Of a stretch of DNA of 64,000 nucleotides, positions 35,184 to 45,002 are shown piece by piece. The DNA lies in contig NC_014158.1 of NCBI RefSeq assembly GCF_000092225.1, positions 930,001 through 994,000 of the forward strand, read 5' to 3'. The translations under genes and the position numbers were made by a program. This DNA comes from Tsukamurella paurometabola DSM 20162 (GTDB lineage Bacteria; Actinomycetota; Actinomycetes; Mycobacteriales; Mycobacteriaceae). The notes beneath the pieces were generated by a model. It was given only the letters and a program-made list of their open reading frames with translations. It was not told the origin of the DNA and made no database searches. Positions within the stretch are counted from its first letter, which is position 1. Every line of letters begins with the position of its first letter.

Positions 35184-35216
35184 GGGTGACGATCCTGTCA
35201 CCCGGGTTCCGCATTC
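35171..35216 (-). terminator. Long hairpin spanning the trmL start
   Basis: Two 20-base arms (35171-35190 and 35197-35216; 19 of 20 pair) flank a 6-nt loop. Read on the minus strand the hairpin lies 18 bp after the HdeD-like stop and is followed by TGTTTTTCG, so it looks like an intrinsic terminator. Yet the arms contain the trmL start codon and the T-run is coding. It could end the upstream message, attenuate trmL, or hide its start. Confidence 0.75.
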
Positions 35217-35234
35217 ATCGTCGGTGGGGGTCGA

Positions 35235-35813
35235 TCAGCTCACGAAGTCGGACACGCGCTGCTCGAACTTGTTCGCCGCGCTGCGCAGCTGGAACGCCGA
35301 GATCACCTCGACGATGCCGATCGCGATGGCCCAGATACCGGAGATCAGCACCAGGATCTGCACCTCGTACGGATAGGAGACCAGCACGAAACCGCCCACG
35401 GCGGTGAGGATGCCGAGGATCACGACCCACACGCGGTTCGGCAGCGACTTGTTGGCGAATCCGATCGTGATCGACGTGATGCCGAAGAAGATCCAGCTGA
35501 TACCGATCCAGATCCCGAGTACGGCGATCGAGTTGTAGATGTCATCGCGGAAGCAGAAGGCGCCCAGGATCAGCGACAGTGCGCCGCTGATCACCGCGAG
35601 CACCCGGTGCTGGGCTTCCCCGATGAGGCCGGCGATCACCTGGAAGATGCCGGTGAGGATCAAGAAGATGCCGAACAGGACGCCGACGACCAACGTGGTC
35701 GGACCCGGCCATACCGCGATGATCGCGCCCATGATGATCGACACGATGCCCAGGAACAGCGTGGTCTGCCAGGTGCTCTTGATGCCCTGCTGCAGGGGGT
35801 TGTTGGTAGTCAT
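35235..35813 (-). CDS. HdeD-family membrane protein
   Basis: A 192-residue protein of about six membrane helices, with the repeated pattern of HdeD/DUF308 proteins ([42 protein letters not shown]). HdeD proteins are linked to acid or envelope stress in enterobacteria; the role here is unknown. The ATG at 35813 is preceded by GATACT and 6 nt, possibly leaderless; an AGGAGG lies too far upstream (21 nt) to serve it. A strong hairpin follows the stop. Confidence 0.88.
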   Translation of the reverse strand: MTTNNPLQQGIKSTWQTTLFLGIVSIIMGAIIAVWPGPTTLVVGVLFGIFLILTGIFQVIAGLIGEAQHRVLAVISGALSLILGAFCFRDDIYNSIAVLGIWIGISWIFFGITSITIGFANKSLPNRVWVVILGILTAVGGFVLVSYPYEVQILVLISGIWAIAIGIVEVISAFQLRSAANKFEQRVSDFVS

Positions 35814-35900
35814 GGTTGTAGTATCGAACGAATTCCTCCTGGTTGCGACTCGAATCGGCTGAATACGTTGTGCACGTCCCCCATGGATAGACTGCTGGTC

Positions 35901-36767
35901 GTGACTGCGCGTGTTCTGGATGGCAAGGCGACCCGTGACGAGCTCTTCGAGCAGTTCCGGGCGCGGGTGGACGCCCTGCGGGCCCGGGGCGTGGCGCCCG
36001 GCCTCGGTACCGTCCTGGTGGGCGACGACCCGGGGTCGCACTCCTACGTCAAGGGTAAGCACGCGGACTGCGCCAAGGTCGGTATCGAGTCGATCCGGCG
36101 CGACCTTCCGGCCGACGTCTCTCAGGCGGAATTGGAGGCGGTGATCGACGGCCTCAACGCCGATCCCGCGTGCACCGGGTACATCGTGCAGCTGCCCCTG
36201 CCCAAGCATCTGGACGAGAACGCGATCCTGGAGCGGATCGATCCCGCCAAGGATGCCGACGGCCTGCACCCGACCAATCTCGGCAAACTGGTTCTCGGCG
36301 CCGAGGGACCGCTGCCGTGCACACCGCACGGGATCGTCTACCTGCTGCGGCGCTACGGCGTGGAGATCAACGGTGCCCACGTGGTGGTGATCGGTCGCGG
36401 AGTCACCGTGGGCCGGCCCATCGGGCTGCTGCTCACCCGGCGCAGCGAGAATGCCACGGTGACCTTGTGCCACACCGGCACTCGTGATCTCGCGGCCGAG
36501 GTGCGGCGTGCCGATATCGTTATTGCGGCCGCCGGCGTGCCCGGTCTGATCACCGCCGACATGGTCAAGCCCGGTGCGGCCGTGCTCGACGTGGGCGTCA
36601 GCCGCACCGACGAGGGCCTGCGCGGCGATGTCGCTCCCGGGGTCGCGGAGGTCGCCGGGTACCTCTCCCCGAACCCCGGAGGGGTGGGGCCGCTCACCCG
36701 CGCCTTCCTCCTGGGCAATGTGATCGACGCCGCCGAGCGCGATCTGGCCCGCGCGGACGGGGCGTAG
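35901..36767 (+). CDS. folD: Methylene-THF dehydrogenase / methenyl-THF cyclohydrolase
   Basis: A 288-residue bifunctional folate enzyme that interconverts 5,10-methylene- and 10-formyl-tetrahydrofolate with NADP. Signatures present: [19 protein letters not shown] (catalytic Lys), [28 protein letters not shown] and [15 protein letters not shown]. The GTG at 35901 has TAGACT (35888-35893) 7 nt upstream, a leaderless arrangement; an in-frame ATG at 35883 would overlap that promoter. It is followed, with a one-base overlap, by a DUF3017 membrane protein, as in mycobacteria. Confidence 0.96.
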   Translation: MTARVLDGKATRDELFEQFRARVDALRARGVAPGLGTVLVGDDPGSHSYVKGKHADCAKVGIESIRRDLPADVSQAELEAVIDGLNADPACTGYIVQLPLPKHLDENAILERIDPAKDADGLHPTNLGKLVLGAEGPLPCTPHGIVYLLRRYGVEINGAHVVVIGRGVTVGRPIGLLLTRRSENATVTLCHTGTRDLAAEVRRADIVIAAAGVPGLITADMVKPGAAVLDVGVSRTDEGLRGDVAPGVAEVAGYLSPNPGGVGPLTRAFLLGNVIDAAERDLARADGA

Positions 36768-37081
36768 TGACCGAGCCCGCCGTCGATCGGTACCGCCGCG
36801 CCCGCCTGGTGCGGGCGGTGGCGACCAACGCCGGGTACGCCGCGGTGATCGCCGTGCTCACCGTCGGCATGGTTCTGGTGGGGCTGGAGTACTGGCGCCG
36901 AGGTCTCGCGGTGTTCGGTGCCGGCACCGGACTCGCTGCAGTGCTCCGGGCGACGTTGCCGGACCGTCGGCAGGGCCTGCTGCGGGTGCGCAGCCGGTGG
37001 TTCGATACCACGGTACTGGCCGTCGCGGCGGTCGCGATCCTGGTCGTGACCTGGACGATCAGCACGCTCGGCACCAAGTAG
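36767..37081 (+). CDS. DUF3017 membrane protein
   Basis: A 104-residue protein with three membrane helices (about 24-43, 46-60, 80-100) and the conserved-looking RATLPDRRQGLLRVRSRWFD between them. DUF3017 proteins sit next to folD across Mycobacteriales; the function is unknown. The GTG shares its first base with the folD TAG, so it is co-translated. Confidence 0.88.
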   Translation: MTEPAVDRYRRARLVRAVATNAGYAAVIAVLTVGMVLVGLEYWRRGLAVFGAGTGLAAVLRATLPDRRQGLLRVRSRWFDTTVLAVAAVAILVVTWTISTLGTK

Positions 37082-37206
37082 GGCGACGACTGACAACCGG
37101 TGCTGTAACCACCGCATTCTAGATTTCACTATCGCGTATGTAACGATTCCGTATCGGGTACGATGTCTTGAGATAACGGACAGTTCGCCGCGTGATCGGA
37201 GGTGCC

Positions 37207-38613
37207 ATGACCACCACGTCGTTCGGCGCGTCCATCGGTCGCGGCCCCGTGCACTGCGTCATGCTCGAACTCGACGATGGGCGCATCGTCGGCCAGCAGG
37301 CGCGCACCATCGATCCCGGCCCGTACCGACTCGGCCGCCGCAGCGACCTGTTGGCGTCTGGCTTCGATCTTCTCGTGGGGCACACCGAGGCGGCGGTCGA
37401 TGCCTCCGCGGTCGCCGTGCGTACTCGCCGGGATCTGTTCGCGGCGAAACTCGGTACCCGTGGCGAGCTGCGCTCCGCGGAAGTGGTGCGCGAGGTCGAC
37501 GCGGTACTCCGCGCACTCGACGACAGCGGCGTCATCGCGCGCTACGCGGTCGCTCTGGTCGCGGACATCGGCGCCGGGGGAATGCGCGTGCACACCATTG
37601 CCGACGGTGCCGTCGAGGACACCGCACGCACCACCGGGGTAGCTGTTTCGGGGGTCGAGCCGGGTCTTGGAACACCGGCTGCTGCAGCTGATTTCGTTCG
37701 CCGCGTGATCAAGGTTGCGGCAGTCCGGCCCGAAGCGATCGTGTTGATCGGCGGCGGCGCACAGCACGCCACCGTGCGCGAGGCCATCGGCGACGTGGCC
37801 GAGAGTAACGGACTCGAGGTGGTCGGCGTGGACGAGCCCGAGGCGCTCGCCGCGATCGGCGCCGCCCTGCTCGCCGCCGACCGGTTGACCGGCGCCGTGC
37901 CCGCGGCGCCCTCCCGATTGGGCTCCGGCCTCGGCGTACTCGGCGGCCACAGCGTGCGGCTCACCGCGGCGGTGCTCCCCGCCCTCGTGGTGGCCGCCCT
38001 GGCCTTCGCGGTTCTGGTCGCCACGTACGCCACCGGAATCATCGGTCCCACGGGCGATAGCACCGATCGCTCGCCGTCGCCCGCCTTCACCTCGTCGGAC
38101 ACGCTGCAGGGGGAGACGACGACCGAGGAGGTCCTCCCCACCACCACGTCGACCCTCGCCGGTGTCGACGTGCGGGTCAGTACCACCGCCCCCCAGGAGG
38201 TGCCGCGCGAAGAGGTCACGGTCCCGCCCGTGATGACGACCTTCGCCCCGCCTCCCACCGCGACGCAGCCCACCCGTGTTCCCGATCGCACCACGACCCG
38301 CCCGGTGCCCACCACGCCCGGGACGCCGTGGCCGACGGTGCTGCTGCCGACGCCGCCCACGGGGACCGGTACCCCGTCGTCGAGCACCGATCCGAGCGTT
38401 CCCGTCGCACCCACCACAGGCGGGGCAACGGGCACGCCCACAGTGCCATCCGGAACGCCGGAGGCGCCGCGAGGCCCCGCGGTGGGCGGTGGCGCAGCGC
38501 CGCGTGAGGGCATGCTGATGGCCCCGGAACAGAGCTCCTCGGTACCTCGGCAGCCCGCTCGCATCGAGGTGGTACCCGAGGCGGCGCCGACGGTGACGGC
38601 GCCGGCCGCCTAG
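37207..38613 (+). CDS. Degenerate actin/Hsp70-fold membrane protein (DUF7159-like)
   Basis: A 468-residue protein. Residues 1-235 read as a degenerate ASKHA (actin/Hsp70) domain: [16 protein letters not shown] and then [19 protein letters not shown] match the last phosphate loop and C-terminal helix of Hsp70-like ATPases, while the first loop ([16 protein letters not shown]) is weak. A single membrane helix (about 260-284) leads to an external Pro/Thr/Ser-rich tail of about 180 residues. The arrangement matches mycobacterial DUF7159 proteins. The ATG at 37207 follows GGAGG. TACGAT (37159) is a candidate -10. Its TAG overlaps the metX TAG in a CTAG. Confidence 0.75.
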   Translation: MTTTSFGASIGRGPVHCVMLELDDGRIVGQQARTIDPGPYRLGRRSDLLASGFDLLVGHTEAAVDASAVAVRTRRDLFAAKLGTRGELRSAEVVREVDAVLRALDDSGVIARYAVALVADIGAGGMRVHTIADGAVEDTARTTGVAVSGVEPGLGTPAAAADFVRRVIKVAAVRPEAIVLIGGGAQHATVREAIGDVAESNGLEVVGVDEPEALAAIGAALLAADRLTGAVPAAPSRLGSGLGVLGGHSVRLTAAVLPALVVAALAFAVLVATYATGIIGPTGDSTDRSPSPAFTSSDTLQGETTTEEVLPTTTSTLAGVDVRVSTTAPQEVPREEVTVPPVMTTFAPPPTATQPTRVPDRTTTRPVPTTPGTPWPTVLLPTPPTGTGTPSSSTDPSVPVAPTTGGATGTPTVPSGTPEAPRGPAVGGGAAPREGMLMAPEQSSSVPRQPARIEVVPEAAPTVTAPAA

Positions 38614-39764
38614 CGCAGTCTGCGTGCCAGTTCCATGGTGGCGGTGAGCAGTTCGGCCACCGCATCCATCTCGGTGAGAAATCCGTCATGCCCGTCGCGC
38701 GAGTGCACCACTCGCAGCCCGTCGCAGCCCGGCATGAGGTCGGCGATCTCCTGCTGGAGCCGGAGCGGGTACAGCCGGTCGGAATCGATGCCGGCGACCA
38801 CCACGGGGACCGGGCAGCCACGGAGGGCAGCCTCGACGCCACCCCGCCCACGACCCACGTCGTGGTGGTTGAGCACGGCCGAGAGCGTGACGTAGCTGCC
38901 GGCGTCGAACCGCCGCACCAGCTTCGCGGCCTGGTGCTCCAGATACGAGGTGACGGCGTACCGTCCGCCCGCCAGCGGATCCTCGTCGCCCTGCGGGGCA
39001 TTGGCGAACCGCGTGTCGAGTTCGATCTCGGAGCGGTAGGTCAGGTGCGCGATCCGGCGCGCGATCCCCAGGCCGGCATCGGGTTCGGCGTCAGAATCGT
39101 GATAGTCGCCGCCTTGCCAGTTCGGATCCGAGGTGATGGCCTGGATCTGCGTGGTCTGAGTGCCGATCTGATCAGCGGTAGCGCGGGCGCCGACCGCGAG
39201 GATCAATGCAGTCCGTACTGAATCAGGATGACTGACAACCCATTCCAGGGCGCGGGCGCCGCCCATCGATCCGCCCGCGACAGCGGCGATCTGGCGAACG
39301 CCGAGAATACGCAGCAGTTCCAACTCGGATTCGACCTGATCGCGCACGGTGATCTCGGGGAATCGTGATCCATAGGCGCGACCGTCGGCGGCGATCGACG
39401 CCGGCCCCGTCGAACCGGAGCACCCGCCGAGCACGTTCACCGACAGCACGCACCACTCGTCCGTGTCCACGGCTGCGCCCGGGCCGATCAGCCCGTTCCA
39501 CCAACCGGCTTGCGCATGGTCATCATCGGCGGGGCCGGCCACGTGGGAGTCGCCGGTGAGCGCATGCAATGTGAGCACGACGTTGTCGGCGGCCTCGTTG
39601 AGGGTGCCCCACCGCTGGAACGTGAGAGTCACATCGTCGAGCACCTCGCCCGACTCCAGGCGGAGCGAACCGATCCGCACCGACTGCATCGCGCCGTCGG
39701 GCACCCGGGCCCAGTCGCCAGAGGCGCTGTGAGCGGATCGATCTGCGGGGATGCTGATAGTCAC
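38610..39764 (-). CDS. metX: Homoserine O-acetyltransferase
   Basis: A 384-residue alpha/beta-hydrolase-fold enzyme that acetylates homoserine for methionine synthesis. Nucleophile Ser166 in [13 protein letters not shown], catalytic Asp in [12 protein letters not shown] and His in RDGHDGFL. The GTG at 39764 follows an AGAGG site 4 nt away; longer in-frame starts lie inside the riboswitch. metX often has metY as neighbour, but none is adjacent here. The SAM-IV riboswitch just upstream gives feedback control by S-adenosylmethionine. Confidence 0.96.
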   Translation of the reverse strand: MTISIPADRSAHSASGDWARVPDGAMQSVRIGSLRLESGEVLDDVTLTFQRWGTLNEAADNVVLTLHALTGDSHVAGPADDDHAQAGWWNGLIGPGAAVDTDEWCVLSVNVLGGCSGSTGPASIAADGRAYGSRFPEITVRDQVESELELLRILGVRQIAAVAGGSMGGARALEWVVSHPDSVRTALILAVGARATADQIGTQTTQIQAITSDPNWQGGDYHDSDAEPDAGLGIARRIAHLTYRSEIELDTRFANAPQGDEDPLAGGRYAVTSYLEHQAAKLVRRFDAGSYVTLSAVLNHHDVGRGRGGVEAALRGCPVPVVVAGIDSDRLYPLRLQQEIADLMPGCDGLRVVHSRDGHDGFLTEMDAVAELLTATMELARRLR

Positions 39765-39784
39765 CGAACCTCTTCTCGCGTTTG

Positions 39785-39893
39785 CCGCCCGACGGGGCTG
39801 ACCGCCGAGAAACCTGGTCATCACCCGGGGCACCCCACCGCGGCGGAGGGTTGCCGGTCAGCAAGCCGGGGCTCCACGCTGACGCTCATGACC
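39785..39893 (-). promoter_or_regulatory. SAM-IV riboswitch upstream of metX
   Basis: On the minus strand the leader opens GGTCATGAGCG and closes P1 with GATGACC (39822-39816). Inside are the hallmarks of the class: AGCCCCGGCTTGCTGACCGG, GGCAACCCTCCGCC and GGTGGGGTGCCCCGGG, nearly identical to the mycobacterial SAM-IV aptamer. The 3' part (39815-39785) would form the extra SAM-IV helix and pseudoknot. TTTCTC in it can pair with GAGAAG beside the metX ribosome-binding site, so translation control is plausible (inference). Ligand: S-adenosylmethionine. Confidence 0.9.
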
Positions 39894-39901
39894 TCGTGTG
39901 C

Positions 39902-39907
39902 ATCATA
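39902..39907 (-). promoter_or_regulatory. -10 element of the metX transcript
   Basis: TATGAT on the minus strand, 8 nt before the first aptamer base, placing the transcription start almost exactly at the 5' end of the riboswitch. No clear -35 is visible. Confidence 0.6.
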
Positions 39908-39950
39908 ACGGAACGGTCCGCGGCCGCCCGGGGCCAGGGACGACGACGCT

Positions 39951-40017
39951 GTGAAGCGGTTCACACGTGCGATCGGGAACCAAAGCGCCCGCCGCGGCGT
40001 TACACCGCCGTGTGAAC
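39951..40017 (+). promoter_or_regulatory. Inverted repeats around the MFS gene start
   Basis: GTGAA-GCGG-TTCAC (39951-39964) is a perfect dyad. Its right half extends to GTTCACACG (39959-39967), which is repeated in inverse orientation as CGTGTGAAC (40009-40017) over the GTG start of the transporter. Paired sites like these suit a dimeric repressor; no regulator gene is adjacent. Confidence 0.45.
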
Positions 40018-41196
40018 TCATCCACCCGCACTAGTCTTGCCGTCGGCGCGATGGCCCTCGGTGGCTTCGGCATCGGCACTACCGAGTTCGCGGCGATGGG
40101 TCTGCTGCCCGATATCGCGAGCGACCTCGGCGTCTCGGAGCCCGTCGCCGGCCATGTGATCGCCGCGTACGCGCTCGGCGTGGTGGTAGGTGCCCCGCTC
40201 ATCGCCGCGGCGTTCGCGCGAGTCCAGCGCCGGACCCTGCTCATCGCACTCATGGTGGCCTTCACCCTGGGCAACACGCTCTCGGTGATCGCGCCGAGCT
40301 ACCAGACCCTCGTGGCCGCGCGATTCATCGCAGGCCTGCCGCACGGCGCCTTCTTCGGCGTGGCCGCGCTCGTCGCCGCGCACCTCGCGGGACCAGCGGG
40401 CCGCGGGCGCGCGGTCGGCCAGGTACTCATGGGCCTGTCCGTGGCGAACGTGATCGGCGTCCCCCTCACCACCTGGCTCGGCGACGCGTTCGGCTGGCGC
40501 TCTGCACTCTCGGTGGTCGTGGTGATCGGCGCCGCCACGGTGATAGCGCTCCTGGTCTGGCTGCCCGCAGTGGACATCCCCGTCACCAACCCACTTACCG
40601 AGCTCGGTGCCCTGCGCCGCCCGCAGGTGTGGTTCGCGCTGCTCACCGGTGTCGTCGGTTTCGGTGGCATGTTCGCCGTCTACACCTACATCAGCACCAC
40701 TCTGACCAGTGTCTCCGGCCTGGAGAAGTCCGCGGTGCCGTTCGTGCTCGCCGTGTACGGCGTGGGCATGGTGATCGGCAACGTGGTGGGCGGTCGCGCC
40801 GCCGACCACTCCGTGACCCGCTCGATCATCGCAACGCTCGCGCTGCTCGTCGTCCTGCAGGCGGTGTTCTCCGCGTTCGCTCCGGAGCCGGTCGCCGCGG
40901 TCTCCCTGTTCTTCCTGATCGGTCTCACCGCCTCGGCGTTGGTGCCTGCGTTGCAGACTCGACTGATGGACGTCGCCGGTGAGGCACAGACCCTCGCGGC
41001 CACGCTGAACCACTCCGCGCTCAACATCGCCAACGCGCTCGGCGCCTTCCTCGGCGGCGCGGTGATCACTGCGGGTTACGGCTACACGGCGCCCGCGCTG
41101 GTGGGAAGCGGCCTCGCCGTCGCGGGCCTGGCGGTGTTCGGCATCGGACTGCTCGCGGCGCGGCGCGCTCCGGAACCTGTCGGGGCCCGCCGGTAG
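40012..41196 (+). CDS. MFS efflux transporter (DHA1, AraJ/Cmx-like)
   Basis: A 394-residue, 12-helix major facilitator with the DHA1 opening GGFGIGTTEFAAMGLLPDIA and a motif-A-like FARVQRRTLL. The branch includes sugar-efflux (AraJ/SotB) and chloramphenicol-exporting proteins; proton-driven drug or metabolite export is likely but the substrate is unknown. The GTG at 40012 starts at the first helix; the longer frame from 39967 adds a sequence overlapping the putative operators. Expression may be controlled by the inverted repeats at the start. Confidence 0.88.
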   Translation: MNSSTRTSLAVGAMALGGFGIGTTEFAAMGLLPDIASDLGVSEPVAGHVIAAYALGVVVGAPLIAAAFARVQRRTLLIALMVAFTLGNTLSVIAPSYQTLVAARFIAGLPHGAFFGVAALVAAHLAGPAGRGRAVGQVLMGLSVANVIGVPLTTWLGDAFGWRSALSVVVVIGAATVIALLVWLPAVDIPVTNPLTELGALRRPQVWFALLTGVVGFGGMFAVYTYISTTLTSVSGLEKSAVPFVLAVYGVGMVIGNVVGGRAADHSVTRSIIATLALLVVLQAVFSAFAPEPVAAVSLFFLIGLTASALVPALQTRLMDVAGEAQTLAATLNHSALNIANALGAFLGGAVITAGYGYTAPALVGSGLAVAGLAVFGIGLLAARRAPEPVGARR

Positions 41197-41206
41197 GGTC
41201 GGGCCC

Positions 41207-41662
41207 ATGCGAAGGATTCTCGCGCTGTGCGCGATCACCCTGCTCGCGGTGCTCGGCCTCACGGCCTGCGGCGCGTCGAGCCAGCCCTCAGCGGCGCCGG
41301 CGGGCTCCGCCTCGGCGTCCGCATCGCCGTCGCGATCGGCCACGGTCAAGCCGGGCGTCCCCACTCGCTCCGCGACGAACACCGCGGTACCGCAACGCGT
41401 CTCCGACACGCTCGCCAAGATCGACGCCGGTGACTGGCCGCCGCAGGACGGCTCCGGCACGCAAGGCGGCCGCACCTTCGGCAACTTCGAGAAGCGGCTC
41501 CCTGCCACCGGTGCAGACGGCACGAAGGTGCGCTATACCGAGTGGGACGTCAACATCAAGAAGCCGAACCGCGGGCGCGACGCCGAACGCATCGTCACTG
41601 GCTCCGACGGCAGCGCCTGGTACACCCTCGACCACTACGAGACCTTCACGAGGATCCGATGA
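41207..41662 (+). CDS. Secreted lipoprotein guanyl-specific RNase
   Basis: A 151-residue protein: lipoprotein signal (VLGLTAC, lipid Cys21), Ser/Ala/Pro-rich linker (22-60), and a ribonuclease of the barnase/RNase Sa family. Catalytic candidates are Glu112 (RYTEWDVN), Arg128 (ERIVTG) and His143 (LDHYETF), with the spacing of RNase Sa. The N-terminal signal should tether it outside the cytoplasmic membrane. The next gene encodes barstar, overlapping by ATGA, which would protect the cytosol. TAGGGT lies 7 nt before the ATG (leaderless type). Confidence 0.9.
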   Translation: MRRILALCAITLLAVLGLTACGASSQPSAAPAGSASASASPSRSATVKPGVPTRSATNTAVPQRVSDTLAKIDAGDWPPQDGSGTQGGRTFGNFEKRLPATGADGTKVRYTEWDVNIKKPNRGRDAERIVTGSDGSAWYTLDHYETFTRIR

Positions 41663-42090
41663 CCACACTCCCGCAGTTCTTGGCCTCCGGTTCCGGGGTG
41701 GCGCTCACCGGCGTCGACCTCGACAGCCTCAAGCAGCGCGAGCGGCCCCGCGTGCTCGTCGCCCGGGGCAGCCGCATGCGCACCAAGGCGGCCCTGCTGG
41801 ACGAGGTGTCCGCCGTCCTGCAATTCCCGCTCGACTTCGGCGCCAACTGGGACGCCCTCGCCGACTGCCTGGGAGACCTGGGCTGGTTCGGTGGCCCCGC
41901 GCTGGTCGTGGTCGCGATCGCCGAGGCCGAGCAGGTCCTCGCCGACGAAGCCGGATCCTTCGACGTCTTCGTGTCGGTGCTCGCCGACCGCGGTGTGCAG
42001 GTGCTGCTGAGCACGGGCGACGATGCGGACGACGAGGCCGTCCGCTCCGCCTGGTCCGACGCCGGACTCACGGTGGCAGCGATCGCATGA
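41659..42090 (+). CDS. Barstar-family RNase inhibitor
   Basis: A 143-residue cytoplasmic protein with the barstar core: LDEVSAVLQFPLDFGANWDALADCLGDLGW, in which FGxNWDAL.D.L is the family signature, the Asp residues contacting the RNase active site. It overlaps the RNase stop (ATGA) and the xthA start (ATGA). Expected role: neutralise any RNase that fails to be exported. Confidence 0.92.
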   Translation: MTTLPQFLASGSGVALTGVDLDSLKQRERPRVLVARGSRMRTKAALLDEVSAVLQFPLDFGANWDALADCLGDLGWFGGPALVVVAIAEAEQVLADEAGSFDVFVSVLADRGVQVLLSTGDDADDEAVRSAWSDAGLTVAAIA

Positions 42091-42905
42091 TCATCACCTC
42101 GATCAACGTCAACGGTATCCGCGCCGCCGTCAAGCAGCGGTCGGAGGAGAACCTGGGCATGCTGCCCTGGCTTCGCGAGACCAAGGCCGATGTGGTGGCG
42201 CTGCAGGAAGTACGCGCGACCCACAAGCAGTCGCTCGCCGCGCTGGCCCCGGCCCTGGACGAAGGGTGGCATCTCTCCGCGGCGGAATCGTCGACCGCCG
42301 GCCGCAACGGCGTGGCCGTCCTCTCCCGCCGCGAACCCGACGCCGTGCGTATCGGTTTCGGCAGCGCCGAATTCGACGAGACCGGCCGCTACCTGGAGGC
42401 CGACTTCGGCGACCTCACGGTGGGTTCGCTGTACCTGCCCTCGGGTGATGTGGGTACCGAGCGCCAAGACGAGAAGGACCGGTTCCGTGCGGAGTTCGGT
42501 GAGTACCTCGGCACGTTGGGGCGGCGCCGCCGCAAGGCGGTGGTGTGCGGCGACTGGAACATCGGCCACACCGAGCTGGATATCAAGAACTGGAAGGGCA
42601 ACGTCAAGAACTCGGGCTTCCTGCCCGAGGAGCGTGCGTGGATGAGCACCTACATCGGTGCCGGTCGTCCGTTCACGGACGTGGTCCGTGAGCTGCACCC
42701 CGGCACCCCCGGCCCGTACGCCTGGTGGTCCTGGCGCGGTAAGGCCTTCGACAACGACTCGGGCTGGCGGATCGACCTCCAGATCGCTAACAACGCTCTC
42801 GCTCAGCACGCCACTGCGGCGCGGGTAGAGCGGGCCGAGGCCTATTCGTTGCGCTGGTCCGACCATGCGCCGGTGACGGTCGAATACTCCTGCGACATGC
42901 CGTAG
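42087..42905 (+). CDS. xthA: Exodeoxyribonuclease III / AP endonuclease
   Basis: A 272-residue EEP-family nuclease: N-terminal INVNGIRAA, metal Glu in ALQEVRA, CGDWNIGHTELD, and the C-terminal SDHAPVTVEY His. It cuts at abasic sites and removes 3' blocks in base-excision repair. It shares an ATGA overlap with the barstar gene, so a DNA-repair enzyme is the third gene of the RNase/barstar operon, perhaps only for want of a promoter of its own. Confidence 0.94.
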   Translation: MIITSINVNGIRAAVKQRSEENLGMLPWLRETKADVVALQEVRATHKQSLAALAPALDEGWHLSAAESSTAGRNGVAVLSRREPDAVRIGFGSAEFDETGRYLEADFGDLTVGSLYLPSGDVGTERQDEKDRFRAEFGEYLGTLGRRRRKAVVCGDWNIGHTELDIKNWKGNVKNSGFLPEERAWMSTYIGAGRPFTDVVRELHPGTPGPYAWWSWRGKAFDNDSGWRIDLQIANNALAQHATAARVERAEAYSLRWSDHAPVTVEYSCDMP

Positions 42906-42922
42906 CGGCCTCGTTAGACTGA

Positions 42923-43954
<1,032 letters not shown>

Positions 43955-43984
43955 GCGGTTGCAAACGCAGGAGGTCACCCGGGG

Positions 43985-44983
43985 ATGCTCGACAAGTACC
44001 GCCAGCGCTGGCCATGGTTCGATCACCTCATGGCCGCGGCCGAGCGCTACCAGGACAAGAAGGGCGACTACTTCGGCGCCGGGATCACCTACTTCAGCGT
44101 TTTCGCACTGTTCCCGCTGGCCATGGTCGCTTTCTCGGTCGGTGGCTACGTGCTCATCAACGACGCCGAGCTGCTCGCCGAGCTGAAGATGGAGATCAAC
44201 TCGGCGATCAGCGAGGAGAGCCTGCGCAAGTCGGTGAACGACCTGATCGACCAGGCCATCGGCTCGCGCGGCACCGTCGGCATCGTGGGTCTCGCGGGTG
44301 GGCTGTGGGCCGGGTTGGGCTGGATGTCCAACGTGCGTGCGGCGCTGACCGCGATGTGGGACAGCGACGTGCCGAAGCAGAACTTCGTCAAGACCAAACT
44401 GCAGGACCTCGGCGCCCTGGTGGGCCTGTTCGTGGTGATCGTCGCGTGCATCGCGCTGATGGCGGTGGGGAGCAGCCCGCTCACCGGCAAGATCCTCGCA
44501 TCCATGGGCCTCGGCGATGTCCCCGGCCTGCAGGGTCTGGTCACCACCGCCACGGTGATCGTGACGCTCCTCGCCGGTTGGGCACTGTGGACCTTCGTGA
44601 TCGCCAAGTTACCCCGGGTACAGTTCCCGTGGCGCAACGCGCTGCGCGCGGGCCTGCTGACCTCGGTGGCGTTCTACATCTTCATGCAGGTGGCGGCGCT
44701 GCTCATCGGCAACACCATGAAGGGGCCCGCCGGCGCGACCTTCGGGCCCATCCTCGGCATCATGCTGTTCATCTACTTCACCGCCCGGATCGTGCTGTTC
44801 GCCACCGCCTGGGCCGCGACGGATCCGCGCAACCAGCAGTACGTGATCCCGGCCGCTCCCGACCCGGTGGTGATCTCGCCGGTGATCCGGCAGGAGTCCG
44901 ATCCGAGCCGTACCGTCGCCGCCGGGGCCGCGGGCCTGGTGGCCGGTCTCGGGCTCGGCGCGCTGGTCCGCCGCCGCCGCTGA
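43985..44983 (+). CDS. yhjD: YhjD/YihY-family inner membrane protein
   Basis: A 332-residue protein of about six helices, of the YihY/BrkB superfamily, YhjD branch (GAGITYFSVFALFPLAMV, GLWAGLGWMSNVRAALTAMW, FGPILGIMLFIYFTARIVLF). E. coli YhjD has been linked to lipid/LPS transport; the role in actinobacteria is unknown. AGGAGG (43970) 9 nt before the ATG sets the start. The last 25 residues are basic. Confidence 0.9.
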   Translation: MLDKYRQRWPWFDHLMAAAERYQDKKGDYFGAGITYFSVFALFPLAMVAFSVGGYVLINDAELLAELKMEINSAISEESLRKSVNDLIDQAIGSRGTVGIVGLAGGLWAGLGWMSNVRAALTAMWDSDVPKQNFVKTKLQDLGALVGLFVVIVACIALMAVGSSPLTGKILASMGLGDVPGLQGLVTTATVIVTLLAGWALWTFVIAKLPRVQFPWRNALRAGLLTSVAFYIFMQVAALLIGNTMKGPAGATFGPILGIMLFIYFTARIVLFATAWAATDPRNQQYVIPAAPDPVVISPVIRQESDPSRTVAAGAAGLVAGLGLGALVRRRR

Positions 44984-45002
44984 CGCCGCTCGCGCGGGCC
45001 GG

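Noticed and set aside
37900-38600. Pro/Thr-rich stretch as a tandem DNA repeat
   Set aside because: The protein is low-complexity, but codons vary and no exact repeat unit recurs.
41207-42090. RNase/barstar as a classical intracellular toxin-antitoxin module
   Set aside because: The RNase has a lipoprotein signal, so it is exported; immunity against its own secreted enzyme fits better.
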